A DNA stretch of 64,000 nucleotides, from the NCBI GenBank assembly GCA_963817615.1, contig CAWFPH010000002.1, positions 1,240,001 to 1,304,000 of the forward strand. Direction: 5' to 3'. A model generated the notes under the pieces. The model saw only the letters and a program-made list of their open reading frames with translations. It was not told the DNA's origin and did no database searches. Within the stretch, counting starts at the first letter, position 1, and every line of letters begins with the position of its first letter. The position numbers and the translations under genes were made by a program. Origin of the DNA: FEN-1219 sp963817615. GTDB taxonomy: Bacteria; Pseudomonadota; Gammaproteobacteria; Steroidobacterales; Rariloculaceae. This document shows positions 34,588-44,118 of this stretch, piece by piece.

Positions 34588-36531
34588 ATGTCGGCCGCAG
34601 AACCACGAAATACCCTTGCGATGACCGGTGGCGCGGCGCCCCTCGCCGTCGAGCATTTCCGTTTCAAGCGGCCGCCGTTCTTTGCGCCGACGCTCGTCGG
34701 CGCGCTCGCGGCGGCACCGATCGGCATGCTCGGCGCTTGGTGGACGGACGTGCAGACCGGGGGGCCGAATCCCGATGGGCTCGTCTTTGCGCTGGCGGCG
34801 CTGGCGGTACTCACCGTCGTCCTGTGCGGCGTGCGCGTGCTCGTTCGGCCGAAGAGCGGCGCCGTGATAGAGCTCGGCGACGAGCACGCCGTGCTGCCGT
34901 TGTCATCGGGGACGCGGCGCACGCGACGAGTGCGCTACGACGAGATCACGTCGCTCAGCGTGTTCGGCAAGCAGGCGTCGGCGCGGTTGCTCATCGCCAC
35001 GAGGCGGCGCAACTTCGTGTATCGGCTCGTGCATTTCGAGCACGGTGCCGCGGAAGCGGCCGAGCTGCGTGAGGCTCTGAGAATCCGTATCGCCTCGTGC
35101 GCCGGCGGCGTCGAACGCCTGCAGGACATCTCCGAGCGCGATGCGCGGAGCGCGCAAATCGTGAAGCAATTGCCGCGCGCGACTTTCACGCTGCTCGCGT
35201 TGCTGGCCGCCACCTACGTCTGGACATGGCTCGCCGGCGCGATGGGCACCCCCTTCGGGCTCGTCGCCTACGGCGCTAACGCGCCCGTGTTGGTTGCGGC
35301 CGGCGAGTGGTATCGGCTGCTCGCAGCGAACTTCTTGCACTTGAACCTGCTGCACCTTTACTTGAACGGCATTGCGCTGTTCCTGCTCGGCGCCTTGCTC
35401 GAGCGGCTCGTGGGCCCTTGGCGTTTCTCGTGCATCTACCTCGCGTCGGCCGTCGCGGGCGCGAGCGCGTCGCTGCTCGCCTCCAGCGCCGCGTTCTCCG
35501 TGGGCGCGTCGACGGCGGTGTTCGGTTTGCTCGGCGCGCTCGCCGTCATCAATTGGCGCTACCGCGGCTCGCTGCCGAGCGGTTTCGCTCAGCCGCTGCG
35601 CTGGTGGTTGATCATCGTCGGTTTGAACGCGGCGCTGCCGCTGGTCGTGCCGACGATCGACTGGGTCGGTCACGTCGCCGGATTCCTCACGGGCGCGCTC
35701 GTCGCGGCCGTCACGAGTGTCGGCGCAAGCGCGAAGGACCTCGCTCGGCCGGCGGGAATGGTGCTGAAAGTCGCAACCGCCGCGCTCGGCGCCGCCACGG
35801 CGGGCGCGCTCGGCGATGCCGTCGAAGGGGCCGTCGGTGACGACGGCACGGCGGAGCTGCGCGTCGCGACGGCGTTCATCCAGCAGCAGGCGGCACGGCC
35901 GGCCGCGCTCAACGACATCGCCTGGCAGTACGCGACGAGCTCGAGCGCGACGGCGGACCAGCTCGCGCTCGCGGCGCGCGCCGCCTCGGACGCACTAAGC
36001 GCCGCGCCGACGAGCGGCGCGGTTCTCGACACGCTCGCGACCGTGCGGTATCGGCAACGCGATTTCGATGCAGCCGTGCAGATCGAGCGACAGGCCATCG
36101 CGCTCGACAAGCGGCCGCTGCTCGTTTCGCAGCTCGGCCGCTTTCTCGAGGCGCGCGTCACGGAGCGCGGGCCGATCGCGGTCGGGGGTGCGCACGCCGA
36201 GGACGTCGCGCTCGCCGTCGATCCGGGCGACGGGCCGAGCGACGGCGTGCTCGTCGTCACGCTCAACACGGAAGTCGAGCACGGCCTCGAGCTCTACGCG
36301 CTCGATGAGGCGGACGGCCGTTTGCGCGGCACGCTGCAGGTCGACATCGGCGCGGGCACGAGACCGGGCGCTTATCGCTTGCCGATCGAGGCGGGGGCGA
36401 TGCGACCGGCGGCAAGCCGCTTGCGCGCGGCCTACCTCGATGCGACCGGATGTGCGTGCACTCGCGCGACGATTCGCGGTCGGTACTATCCGCAGAGCCG
36501 CGACGTCGCCAGATTGCCGGCCGTGCGCTGA
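34588..36531 (+). CDS. Rhomboid-family intramembrane protease with N-terminal membrane pair and C-terminal extension
   Basis: 647 residues from ATG at 34588. Two N-terminal helices and a PH-like cytoplasmic segment (VIELGDEHAVLPL, FVYRLVHFEHG) precede the rhomboid core: NFLHLNLLHLYLNGIAL, the catalytic serine in GASTAVFGLLG (near residue 307) and the histidine in DWVGHVAGFLTG (near 362). About 230 residues follow, including a TPR-like helical stretch (SAAPTSGAVLDTLATVRYRQ, QIERQAIALDKRPLL) and a beta-rich end with GYC-free TGCACTRATIRGRYY. The long soluble tail is unusual and may recruit substrate. Divergent from the redoxin gene. Confidence 0.88.
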   Translation: MSAAEPRNTLAMTGGAAPLAVEHFRFKRPPFFAPTLVGALAAAPIGMLGAWWTDVQTGGPNPDGLVFALAALAVLTVVLCGVRVLVRPKSGAVIELGDEHAVLPLSSGTRRTRRVRYDEITSLSVFGKQASARLLIATRRRNFVYRLVHFEHGAAEAAELREALRIRIASCAGGVERLQDISERDARSAQIVKQLPRATFTLLALLAATYVWTWLAGAMGTPFGLVAYGANAPVLVAAGEWYRLLAANFLHLNLLHLYLNGIALFLLGALLERLVGPWRFSCIYLASAVAGASASLLASSAAFSVGASTAVFGLLGALAVINWRYRGSLPSGFAQPLRWWLIIVGLNAALPLVVPTIDWVGHVAGFLTGALVAAVTSVGASAKDLARPAGMVLKVATAALGAATAGALGDAVEGAVGDDGTAELRVATAFIQQQAARPAALNDIAWQYATSSSATADQLALAARAASDALSAAPTSGAVLDTLATVRYRQRDFDAAVQIERQAIALDKRPLLVSQLGRFLEARVTERGPIAVGGAHAEDVALAVDPGDGPSDGVLVVTLNTEVEHGLELYALDEADGRLRGTLQVDIGAGTRPGAYRLPIEAGAMRPAASRLRAAYLDATGCACTRATIRGRYYPQSRDVARLPAVR

Positions 36532-36535
36532 TCCA

Positions 36536-37492
36536 TCATTCGGTGCTGCCGCGGCCCGGCCCGTAGCCCGCGGGCCAGCCGGTCGGCTGCGCGTCGGGCA
36601 GGTTGAACAGCACGGCCTGGATCTCCTGGATGTATCCCGACTTCACTGCGAAGAACTCGGCGACGAGCCGGTCGTTCGACGTCACCGCGCTTTGGCTCTT
36701 CGCGCCGCCCTTGAGCCCGAAGCGCACGATCGACAGGACCACGCCGCGTTCCTCGTCGACTACGGGATAGCGCCGGTCCCAGAGATTGCGGCCGATGAAG
36801 CGGCCCTCGTCGAAGCCGCGCGCCGTGGATTGGAACTCGCCGTTGCGCACGAGCCCCGTGGTCTGCAAGCCGTTCTCGAAGCGCCGCGTGTCGGGCAGGA
36901 GCTGCGCGCGGTGATACGCCGGCGTGCCGTTGGTCTGGAAGGCGCGCCAATAGCTCTCGGCGGCCGCGATCAGACCGTAGTACGAGTCGCGCTCCGCTTC
37001 GCGGATCGACTGCTTGAGGTACGGTGAGACTTCGGTGAGCTGCTCCGGTCCCCACAGCCGATCGGCGTCGCCCTTGTTCGCCTTGATGGTCTCGATCTCG
37101 GTAATCGCACCGTCGTGGATCTTGAGCCGCACCATGAACATCGTCTGCGTGCCGTCCGCATTCTCGACGACGGCTTCCGTGCCCGTGTCGCCGCGCTTCG
37201 TGTTCACGATGTCGAACCGGTAGCCGGTGCGTTCGGCGCTCGGCCAGAAGGTGTCGGCAAGCTTCTTCTCCGCGCTGTTCTCGGTGATCCGCGCCTTTGC
37301 CGCTTGCGGGAGCTTGCGCGCGTCGTTCGCGATGAGCGCAGCGAAATAGGCGTCCACGAAGCCGGTGAGACATGCGCGGTCGCAGGCGGCCGGCGTTTCG
37401 GCTGCGGCGGCGCTCCCGGCGGCGAACAGCGCGCACGCGGCGAGCGCGATGTGCTGAGTCGGCAAACGGCGCGAATGCGAGCACAGAGCCAT
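36536..37492 (-). CDS. Exported protein of unknown function
   Basis: 318 residues from ATG at 37492 (AAGGGGGAA upstream). The signal peptide ends at SAAAAE (about 30); CDRACLTGFVDAYFAALIAND then begins an NTF2-like helical hairpin, with SAERTGYRFDIVNTKRGD and VVENADGTQTMFMVRLKI as strands. A second half repeats the pattern from ESYWRAFQTNGTPAYHRAQL through NLWDRRYPVVDEERGVVLSI. It therefore looks like two tandem SnoaL-like domains; no enzymatic residues are certain. It ends four bases from the convergent rhomboid gene. Confidence 0.75.
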   Translation of the reverse strand: MALCSHSRRLPTQHIALAACALFAAGSAAAAETPAACDRACLTGFVDAYFAALIANDARKLPQAAKARITENSAEKKLADTFWPSAERTGYRFDIVNTKRGDTGTEAVVENADGTQTMFMVRLKIHDGAITEIETIKANKGDADRLWGPEQLTEVSPYLKQSIREAERDSYYGLIAAAESYWRAFQTNGTPAYHRAQLLPDTRRFENGLQTTGLVRNGEFQSTARGFDEGRFIGRNLWDRRYPVVDEERGVVLSIVRFGLKGGAKSQSAVTSNDRLVAEFFAVKSGYIQEIQAVLFNLPDAQPTGWPAGYGPGRGSTE

Positions 37493-37725
37493 GATGGGTT
37501 CCCCCTTCGGCGTGCACGCGCTGGCTGGCAGGCGTGCGTGTTGTTCGAAGTGCCGGCCGCGACGGCGCGCGTCGCCGACCAGCGGGTAGGCTAGCACAGG
37601 GCCTGCGCGAATGGCCCCGGCGCGGCGATTGCGCGGATTTCCCGCCGCGGCGTATTCTCGCTCGACCAACAATACGAACTGCGCGCCGCGGACCCGCGGC
37701 CGCTCGATCTGCGGGGGTTAGCCGG

Positions 37726-38772
37726 ATGTCCACTTTCTCGTTCGATTCTTGCGCGGCCGAGTCCCACCGTTGGACGCGCACGCTCCTGCTCGCGCTGGCG
37801 CCGATCGTGGCTGCGCCGCTCCATGCGCAGGAAGGCGGTGGCGCTGCAGCGCCGCCCGGCGAGGTGATCGGCGTCGGCAACTTCGGGCACATCGTCGCCG
37901 ATCTCGACCGCTCGCTCGGTTTCTATCACGACGTGCTCGGCCTCGAGGTCGCGTTGTCGCAGCCGTTCGCGCCGAACGCCGCCGTCGAGAAGTTCGGCCA
38001 CACCGAAGGCGGTCAGTCGCGGCTCGCGGTCGTCAAGGTTCCGGGCTCGCCACTCGGCGTCGAGCTCATCGAGTACAAGAACATCGACCGCAAGGAGCAG
38101 CATCCGCACTTCTACGATCCGGGCGCCGCGAATTTGCCGCTGCGCGTGCGCGATCTCGACAAGGTTTTCGCGAAGGTCGAGAGCTATCCGGGAGTGAAAG
38201 TGCTCACTGCGGGCGGCAAGCCGGTCACGATCAAGACGCCGAACGGCACTCTGCACGCGGTGTTCGTGCAGGATCCGGACGGCTTCGTCGTCGAGATGCT
38301 CGAGGCTCCGAACCTGCCGAAGGATGGCCCGGGCGTCATGGGCGGCACGTTCGAGGCCACCGTCGCGAGCAGCGAAGAGAGCGTCAAGTTCTACAAGGAT
38401 CTGCTCGGTTTCGATATGAAGCTCGGCGCGGCATTCAATACCAATCAGGACATGGCGGCGACGGCTGGCGCACCGGGCGCAAGCTTCAGGCAAAGCACCT
38501 CGAAGATTCCGGGAACGGCGGTGAGCTTCACGCTGATCGAGTTCAAGGACGTCGACCGACACAAGCTCTCGGGCCGCACGCAGGACCCCGGCACCACGGT
38601 GCTGCAGCTGCGCGTGCGTGACGTGGCCGCTCTCGTCGACAAGCTCAAGAAGGCGGGCGTGTCGATCGTCACCACCGGGGCAAAGCCGGTCGAGGTCGTG
38701 CCGGGGCTCAAGATCGCGATTGCGCGCGATCCGAACAACCTGCTGCTCGAGCTCGTCGAGCGTCAGCAGTAG
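37726..38772 (+). CDS. Exported protein with two VOC (glyoxalase-fold) domains
   Basis: 348 residues. A signal peptide ends at LHAQ (about 36). Two vicinal-oxygen-chelate domains follow: NFGHIVADLDRSLGFYHDVL with FVQDPDGFVVEML, and ATVASSEESVKFYKDLLGFD with IARDPNNLLLELVE. Metal ligands His and Glu of the first domain are present (GHIVAD, VEML); the second lacks the first histidine. Glyoxalases are usually cytosolic, so export is noteworthy. Function could be dioxygenase-, lyase- or binding-type. Confidence 0.85.
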   Translation: MSTFSFDSCAAESHRWTRTLLLALAPIVAAPLHAQEGGGAAAPPGEVIGVGNFGHIVADLDRSLGFYHDVLGLEVALSQPFAPNAAVEKFGHTEGGQSRLAVVKVPGSPLGVELIEYKNIDRKEQHPHFYDPGAANLPLRVRDLDKVFAKVESYPGVKVLTAGGKPVTIKTPNGTLHAVFVQDPDGFVVEMLEAPNLPKDGPGVMGGTFEATVASSEESVKFYKDLLGFDMKLGAAFNTNQDMAATAGAPGASFRQSTSKIPGTAVSFTLIEFKDVDRHKLSGRTQDPGTTVLQLRVRDVAALVDKLKKAGVSIVTTGAKPVEVVPGLKIAIARDPNNLLLELVERQQ

Positions 38773-38830
38773 TCGGCGGGCGGCCGAGCGACACGCTGCC
38801 CCGCCGGTGCGCGCCGCAGCGCCGCGCGGG

Positions 38831-39757
38831 TCAGCGCCGTGCCACGGCCGTCGACGCCCGGCGCCACTTTGCGGGGTCGTGCAAGCCGAGTGCGAACAGC
38901 ATGCCGGCGGTCACGAGCATGACGCCGGCGATCTGCAGCAACGTCGGCACTTCGCCGAGCACGGGAACCGCGAGCAGCAGCGAGAAGCTCGGCACGAGCG
39001 CCGCGAAGACCGCGCCCCGCGCGGCGCCGAGCAGCGCCACCGCGCGCGTGTAGAGCAGCAGCGCGACGACGGCCGACAGCACGCCCTGGAACACCGCCTG
39101 AATCAGGACGTCCCGGAGCGGCGCGTCCGCGAGACGCGCGCCGGCGAGCGCGACGTAGACCGGCGTGTAGAGCAACAATGACAGGACGGCGACGATCGTC
39201 GTCGCTTGCAGCGGCTCGACGCGCCACGCGCGCGAGCCGACCGTGTAGCTCGCCCAGAACACGCCGCCGGTCAGGAACATCGCGTCGCCGAGCCAGGTGA
39301 GCTCGCCGCGATTCGCGAGCCCATCCCAGCCGAGCAACACGAGGCCGGAGAAGATCGTGGCGACGCCGAGCACGCGCGCCGGCGTGAGCTTATCGCCGAG
39401 CACGAGCGCGCTGCCGAGCGTCGAGCACAGCAGCATGCAGCTCGGCGTGATGACGCCCATATGGCCTGCCGGCGCGAATTCGAGGCCGCCGGCCGTGAGC
39501 AGCGCATACGGCGCACCCGCGCCGCACGCGAGCGCGAGCGCGCGCCAGACGCGGAGGCCGCGCAAGCCGCTTCGCACGAGCAGCGGCAGCAGGATCGTTC
39601 CGCCCACCCCGAAGCGCAGGGCCGTGATGTCGAGCGCGGTCAAAGCGTGGTCGGCCATCGCGAGCTTCGTGATCGCGGGAAAGCCGCCCCAGATCAGCGC
39701 GGCGAGCGTGCCGTAGGCGGCGCCGGCCGGCAGGGCGTTGTCCGTGGGGTGCTGCAC
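38831..39757 (-). CDS. EamA/DMT-superfamily transporter
   Basis: 308 residues from GTG at 39757, with ten predicted helices in two EamA repeats: AAYGTLAALIWGGFPAITKL and TWLGDAMFLTGGVFWASYTV begin each half. AGHMGVITPSCMLLCSTLGS and PSFSLLLAVPVLGEVPTLLQ are the conserved family turns. Drug/metabolite exporters of this type move amino acids, nucleobases or small organics; substrate unknown. Upstream codons to 40036 are antisense to the aldo/keto reductase gene. Confidence 0.9.
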   Translation of the reverse strand: MQHPTDNALPAGAAYGTLAALIWGGFPAITKLAMADHALTALDITALRFGVGGTILLPLLVRSGLRGLRVWRALALACGAGAPYALLTAGGLEFAPAGHMGVITPSCMLLCSTLGSALVLGDKLTPARVLGVATIFSGLVLLGWDGLANRGELTWLGDAMFLTGGVFWASYTVGSRAWRVEPLQATTIVAVLSLLLYTPVYVALAGARLADAPLRDVLIQAVFQGVLSAVVALLLYTRAVALLGAARGAVFAALVPSFSLLLAVPVLGEVPTLLQIAGVMLVTAGMLFALGLHDPAKWRRASTAVARR

Positions 39758-39881
39758 GGCGCGGATGCTACTCGATCGTTGCGGAGAATGCCGGGGCGGC
39801 CCGGTCTTGCTACGCTGGCACGGCCGCCAGCGCCGCACGCCACCCGCGGCGGCCGAACCCCGGCAGAGGAGTAGCCGCGCC

Positions 39882-40817
39882 ATGGGAACCACACGCCGCG
39901 ATACGTTGAAACTCGGTTTAGGGCTTGCCGCCGCGGCTTGCTGCACGCCGCTCGGTCGTGCGCTCGCACAAGCCGCGGGGCCGACGATCCGTCGTGCGAT
40001 TCCGAGCACCGGCGCGATGATCCCGATCATCGGCATCGGTACTGCGCGCCGCTACGACGTCGGCAGTTCGGCCGAGGCTCGTGCGCCGCTGCGCGAGGTG
40101 CTCGAGCAGTTGCCGAAGCTCGGCGGCAGCGTGATCGACACGGCCCCAACCTACGGCAGCGCCGAGGAGGTCGCCGGCGATCTCGTGCGGGCAATCGGCA
40201 ATCGCGATCTCCTCTTCATCGCCGACAAGATTTCGCTCTACGGCGCTCGGGGCCGCGACGCCGGGATTGCACAAATGGAGCAATCGATGCGGCGCTTCGG
40301 CACGGATCACATCGAGTTGATGCAGGTCCACAACTTGGCGGACTGGGAGACGCAGCTGCCGTTGATCCGCGAGTGGAAGGCCGCGGGCAAGCTCGGCAAC
40401 ATCGGCATTACGACGTCGTTCGATCGACAGTATCCGGAATTCGAGCAGGTTATGCGCAAGGAAGATATGGATTGCATCCAGGTCGACTATGCGATCAACA
40501 ACCGCGGTGCCGAGGAGCGGATCCTGCCGCTTGCGGCCGACCGCGGCTTCGGCGTGCTGATCAACCTACCGTTCGGCCGCAGCAGCACTTTCGACAAGGT
40601 CGGCTCGCGGCCGTTACCCGAGTGGGCCGCGGAGTTCGACGCGACGACTTGGGCGCAGTACTTCCTGAAGTGGGTCGTGTCGCATCCCGCCGTGACGGCC
40701 GCGATTCCCGGCACGGCCAAGGTCGCGTATCTCGTCGACAATCTTGGCGCCGCGCGCGGGCGGCTGCCCGACGCCGCAACGCGCAAACGCATGGTCGAGC
40801 ACTTCGAGTCCCTCTAA
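39882..40817 (+). CDS. Tat-exported aldo/keto reductase
   Basis: 311 residues. It starts MGTTRRDTLKLGLGLAAAA, a twin-arginine signal (cleavage after ALA near 30). The barrel shows IPIIGIGTARRYDV, SVIDTAPTYGSAEEV with catalytic Asp and Tyr, LFIADKIS with the lysine, and ELMQVHNLADWE with the histidine, so the tetrad is complete. IPGTAKVAYLVDNLGAARGR is the C-terminal cofactor region. Folded export would let it carry NADP(H) or another cofactor to the periplasm; this Tat-AKR group is known but poorly characterised. Confidence 0.9.
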   Translation: MGTTRRDTLKLGLGLAAAACCTPLGRALAQAAGPTIRRAIPSTGAMIPIIGIGTARRYDVGSSAEARAPLREVLEQLPKLGGSVIDTAPTYGSAEEVAGDLVRAIGNRDLLFIADKISLYGARGRDAGIAQMEQSMRRFGTDHIELMQVHNLADWETQLPLIREWKAAGKLGNIGITTSFDRQYPEFEQVMRKEDMDCIQVDYAINNRGAEERILPLAADRGFGVLINLPFGRSSTFDKVGSRPLPEWAAEFDATTWAQYFLKWVVSHPAVTAAIPGTAKVAYLVDNLGAARGRLPDAATRKRMVEHFESL

Positions 40818-40880
40818 CCGATCGTTCCGCTCACCGATTGTCCGGAAAGCGGGTGCGCTGCAACCACGGCGCCGGTGCCT

Positions 40881-42086
40881 TCAATAGACGAGCCGCTCGA
40901 ACCCCACGAGCGTGTCGATCGCCGACTCATCGTAGAACGGCAGATACTGCATCAACAGCACGCCGCACAGCTTGCGCTGCGGATCGATCCAGAATTCCGT
41001 GTTGAAGATCCCGGCCCAGCTCATGCTGCCCGGCGAGCGCGCGTGCGGATCGTCGTGAGCGCCGGTGATTTGGAAGCCGAGCCCGAACGTGTCGCGGCCG
41101 GCGCCGAGCGGGAACGGCCGGCTCACGAGCGGGTTCGCGGTCGGCTGCTGCTCGACACGCACGGCGCCGATCTGGTTTTCGCCCATCATCTCGATCGTCT
41201 TGGCCGCGAGCAGTCGTCGGCCGTCGGCCGCCACTCCGCCGTGCAGGAACATCTGCATGAACTTCACATAGTCGGCGGCCGTCGAATGCAGGCCACCGTC
41301 GCCGTAGACCGGCGCGTCGATCTTCGCGGGGTTCGAATCCTCGACGAGCCCCTTGTCCGTCGTGCGGTGAATCGTCGCGACACGATCGTGCTTCGAGTCG
41401 GGCACCGAGTAAAACGTGTCGGTCATGCCGAGCGGGCCCAAGATTCGCGCTTGAACGAACCGGTCGAGCGGCTGTTTCGACACTTGCTCGACGAGCCTGC
41501 CGAGGACGCGCGTGCTCTCGCCGTACGTCCACTTCGTGCCGGGATCGTGCAGCAGGGGATAGCGCGTGGAGCTTGCGTTCGGGTCGCCGCCGAGCAGCTG
41601 CGCGAGGATCGAGCTCGAGAACGCATAGCCGAGACCCGAGGTGTGCGTGAGCAGATGCCGTATCGTGATCTGCGTTTTCGCGGGCCGCTTCGTGAAGGTC
41701 TTGTCCGCAGGGTTGAACGTCTCGAACACCGTCTCGTTCCGGAATTCCGGCAAATACTTCGCGATCGGCTCGTCGAGCGAAATCTTGCCTTCCTCGACGA
41801 GCATCATCACGGCGACCGAGGTTACCGGCTTGGTCATCGATGCGAGCCGGAAGATGGTGTCGACGGCCATCGGCACGTTGCGGCCGTCGTCTTGACGGCC
41901 GAAGGCGCCGCTGTAGAGCACGTGGTCGGCATCGGCGACCATCGCGACGACGCCGGGCACGTGCGTCGCGACCGCGCTTTGCAGGTACGCATCGATGTCG
42001 GCGCTCCGCGGCAGCGCGTGCTGCGCGGCCGCTTCGAGCGGCGCCAACAGTGCGAGCGCAAGCATCGGCAGCAGGCGGCGGGTCAT
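40881..42086 (-). CDS. Exported serine hydrolase of the beta-lactamase (class C) family
   Basis: 401 residues with a signal peptide ending at EAAAQ (about 22). The SxxK motif is RLASMTKPVTSV (Ser near residue 83), the second-motif tyrosine is in WTYGESTRVLGRLVEQ, and HSTAADYVKFMQMFLHGG with DTFGLGFQITG completes the fold. A C-terminal SMSWAGIFNTEFWIDP replaces the KTG box. It resembles EstB-type esterases and D-aminopeptidase relatives rather than true beta-lactamases. Substrate unknown. Confidence 0.9.
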   Translation of the reverse strand: MTRRLLPMLALALLAPLEAAAQHALPRSADIDAYLQSAVATHVPGVVAMVADADHVLYSGAFGRQDDGRNVPMAVDTIFRLASMTKPVTSVAVMMLVEEGKISLDEPIAKYLPEFRNETVFETFNPADKTFTKRPAKTQITIRHLLTHTSGLGYAFSSSILAQLLGGDPNASSTRYPLLHDPGTKWTYGESTRVLGRLVEQVSKQPLDRFVQARILGPLGMTDTFYSVPDSKHDRVATIHRTTDKGLVEDSNPAKIDAPVYGDGGLHSTAADYVKFMQMFLHGGVAADGRRLLAAKTIEMMGENQIGAVRVEQQPTANPLVSRPFPLGAGRDTFGLGFQITGAHDDPHARSPGSMSWAGIFNTEFWIDPQRKLCGVLLMQYLPFYDESAIDTLVGFERLVY

Positions 42087-42148
42087 ACGTTTTCCTTGGG
42101 CATGCGGCGGAACGTCGCAGCGATGGACGAGTAGGCGAAGGGGTCGAG

Positions 42149-43207
42149 TCAAGCGACGAGCTTGCTATGCGCGATGGTGGTCTCGAAGCGCTGCCATTCG
42201 GCGGCGAAGGCTCGGCGCGTCTCTTGCGCGTTTCGTTCCTGGCTTTCGAGCAGCTGCTGGAGCGCCGCAGGCGCCTTGCTCGAGCCCTTGGCGATGCTGC
42301 GCGCGTAGTCTCGGAGCCGCTGGGTCGCAGTGCAGGCATCTTGATGCGTGCCGAGCATGTCCTGCAGCGTCTTCGTCGCCTTCACGGCTCGTTCGAGCGA
42401 CGGGTACACCTCGAGGAAGAACTCGAGCTCGTAGCGCAGCCGCTTCGCGCGGATGCGAAGCTTGTGCAATTTCTTCGCGCGCGATTTTGGCGTGATGTTC
42501 GCGCCGAGCCGACGAACGCGCTTCGTGCTCTTGCGCAGGTACTTGTCGATGCCGTCGCGCACGCGGAAAGAGCGCCAGCGCCGCCGTGCGCCGGGGGTTG
42601 GAGCATCCGCGAGAAAGGTCGCAAACGCGTCGAGCAGCGCCGCATAGCGCTCGCCGCCGAACAACGCCCCGAGGTTGTTGCGTGCGTCCGCGCGAGCGCG
42701 ACGCAGATGCAGCTCGTAGCCGCCGAGCTCGGCATGCTGCTCGACCGGAATCGCTTGCAGGTACGAGCGGAAGTTCTCGGCATAGACATCGAGATCACGG
42801 ACGTCGCCGAGCGTGCGCGCGAACCAACTAAATTCCTTGCGCAACGCTGCTGCGTCACTCGGCAGCAAACGCCGGAACAACCGCAGCGCGACGCGCAGCC
42901 GTCGGGTCGCGATACGCATGCGATGGATGTCCTCGGGCGGAGGCAGCTCCTCGTGAGTTGGGCGTAACGCCGTGAGCGCGACGAATTCGCGTCGCAGGCA
43001 CGCGTATGCGAACTCGAGCATCGGATCACGGGGCGTGAGAGGCCGAGGCTCGGGCTCGACTTGCGGCGGCGACGGATCGGGCGGCCGATCGGCGATTGGC
43101 GTCGTGGCCGATGCGACCTCGCCGTTCGGTTGAATGACTGGGACTGCCGAATCGCTCATGAACGCATAGGAGAGTGCGGGCTTGATCGAATGCCGCGTCT
43201 GTGACAT
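42149..43207 (-). CDS. CHAD domain protein
   Basis: 352 residues; ATG at 43159 is an alternative start. After a proline-rich N-terminus the CHAD domain (conserved histidine alpha-helical domain) runs from PEDIHRMRIATRRLRVALRL through FARTLGDVRDLDVYAENF to KLHKLRIRAKRLRYELEFF and MLGTHQDACTATQRLRDYA. The rows of histidines and arginines bind polyphosphate in characterised members, often at polyphosphate granules. It is divergent from a ParA-like gene, 100 bases apart, which could share regulation or position such granules (inference). Confidence 0.92.
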   Translation of the reverse strand: MSQTRHSIKPALSYAFMSDSAVPVIQPNGEVASATTPIADRPPDPSPPQVEPEPRPLTPRDPMLEFAYACLRREFVALTALRPTHEELPPPEDIHRMRIATRRLRVALRLFRRLLPSDAAALRKEFSWFARTLGDVRDLDVYAENFRSYLQAIPVEQHAELGGYELHLRRARADARNNLGALFGGERYAALLDAFATFLADAPTPGARRRWRSFRVRDGIDKYLRKSTKRVRRLGANITPKSRAKKLHKLRIRAKRLRYELEFFLEVYPSLERAVKATKTLQDMLGTHQDACTATQRLRDYARSIAKGSSKAPAALQQLLESQERNAQETRRAFAAEWQRFETTIAHSKLVA

Positions 43208-43307
43208 TAGTGATGCGGCTTCAGGGTGTCAAACGCGCCGAGCGAGCGTCGCGCCGGCGAGTTAGCGCCTCGTATTCACCTCGCCACAGAGCACCGAGTC
43301 GTATCTG

Positions 43308-44099
43308 GTGGAAATCATTGCGATATATAACATCAAAGGCGGCGTGGGGAAGACGACCACGGCCGTGAATGTCGCGTATCGCTCGGCGGCGGACGGATGG
43401 CCGACGCTGCTTTGGGACCTCGATCCTCAAGGCGCGGCTACTTACATTTTGCGGGGCGATCCCCACGTCGAGGGCGGCTCGAAACACCTGATCCGCGGCG
43501 ACTCCGAGCTCGAGGAATTCGTCAGGGCGACGAATTATCGCGGCCTCGACCTAGTGCCCGCGGATCTTTCGTACCGGCGCATGGACATTCACTTGCAGCA
43601 GCGCAAAAACCCGGCGACACGTTTGCTCAAGCTGATGCGCCCGCTGCAGCGCCGCTATGCGTCGCTCATCTTGGATTGCGCGCCCGGTATGTCGCTCGTC
43701 TCGGAGAACATCATGCACGCGGCCGACGCGCTGGTAGTGCCGCTGTTGCCGTCGCCGCTGTCCGTGCGCACGCTCGAGCAGCTCTATGCGTTCGTCGCGA
43801 AGCGGCAGTGGACCGACCTCGAGATCTTGCCGTTCTTCTCGATGGTCGATCGACGCAGGCAGCTGCACCGGGAGACGGTCGAGGCGTTGCGCGGACGGTT
43901 TCCCGGCATCCTCGCCACCGAAGTTCCGTACGGCAGCGAGTTCGAGCGGCTGACGGCGCGGCGAGCGCCGGTCGAGTCGTACGCGCCTGCAAGCGCCGCG
44001 GCCGCCATCTATCGCGCACTATGGCAGGAAATCGATTCGCGCCTGCAGGACGCGTTGCTGCCGACCCGGTCGTCCGAGCCGTCGCTGCAGGCGGTCTAG
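43308..44099 (+). CDS. ParA/MinD-type ATPase
   Basis: 263 residues from GTG at 43308. The deviant Walker A is IYNIKGGVGKTTTAVNVA (lysines at both ends), Walker A' is LWDLDPQGAATYIL, and Walker B is SLILDCAPGMSLVSENI. VDRRRQLHRETVEALRGRF lies near the membrane- or DNA-binding C-terminus. No ParB gene follows, so this is an orphan ParA of the cargo-positioning type rather than a plasmid partition pair. The divergent CHAD gene and the small acidic gene downstream are candidate partners. Confidence 0.9.
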   Translation: MEIIAIYNIKGGVGKTTTAVNVAYRSAADGWPTLLWDLDPQGAATYILRGDPHVEGGSKHLIRGDSELEEFVRATNYRGLDLVPADLSYRRMDIHLQQRKNPATRLLKLMRPLQRRYASLILDCAPGMSLVSENIMHAADALVVPLLPSPLSVRTLEQLYAFVAKRQWTDLEILPFFSMVDRRRQLHRETVEALRGRFPGILATEVPYGSEFERLTARRAPVESYAPASAAAAIYRALWQEIDSRLQDALLPTRSSEPSLQAV

Positions 44100-44118
44100 G
44101 TTCGTTTGGTCGCCGGGG

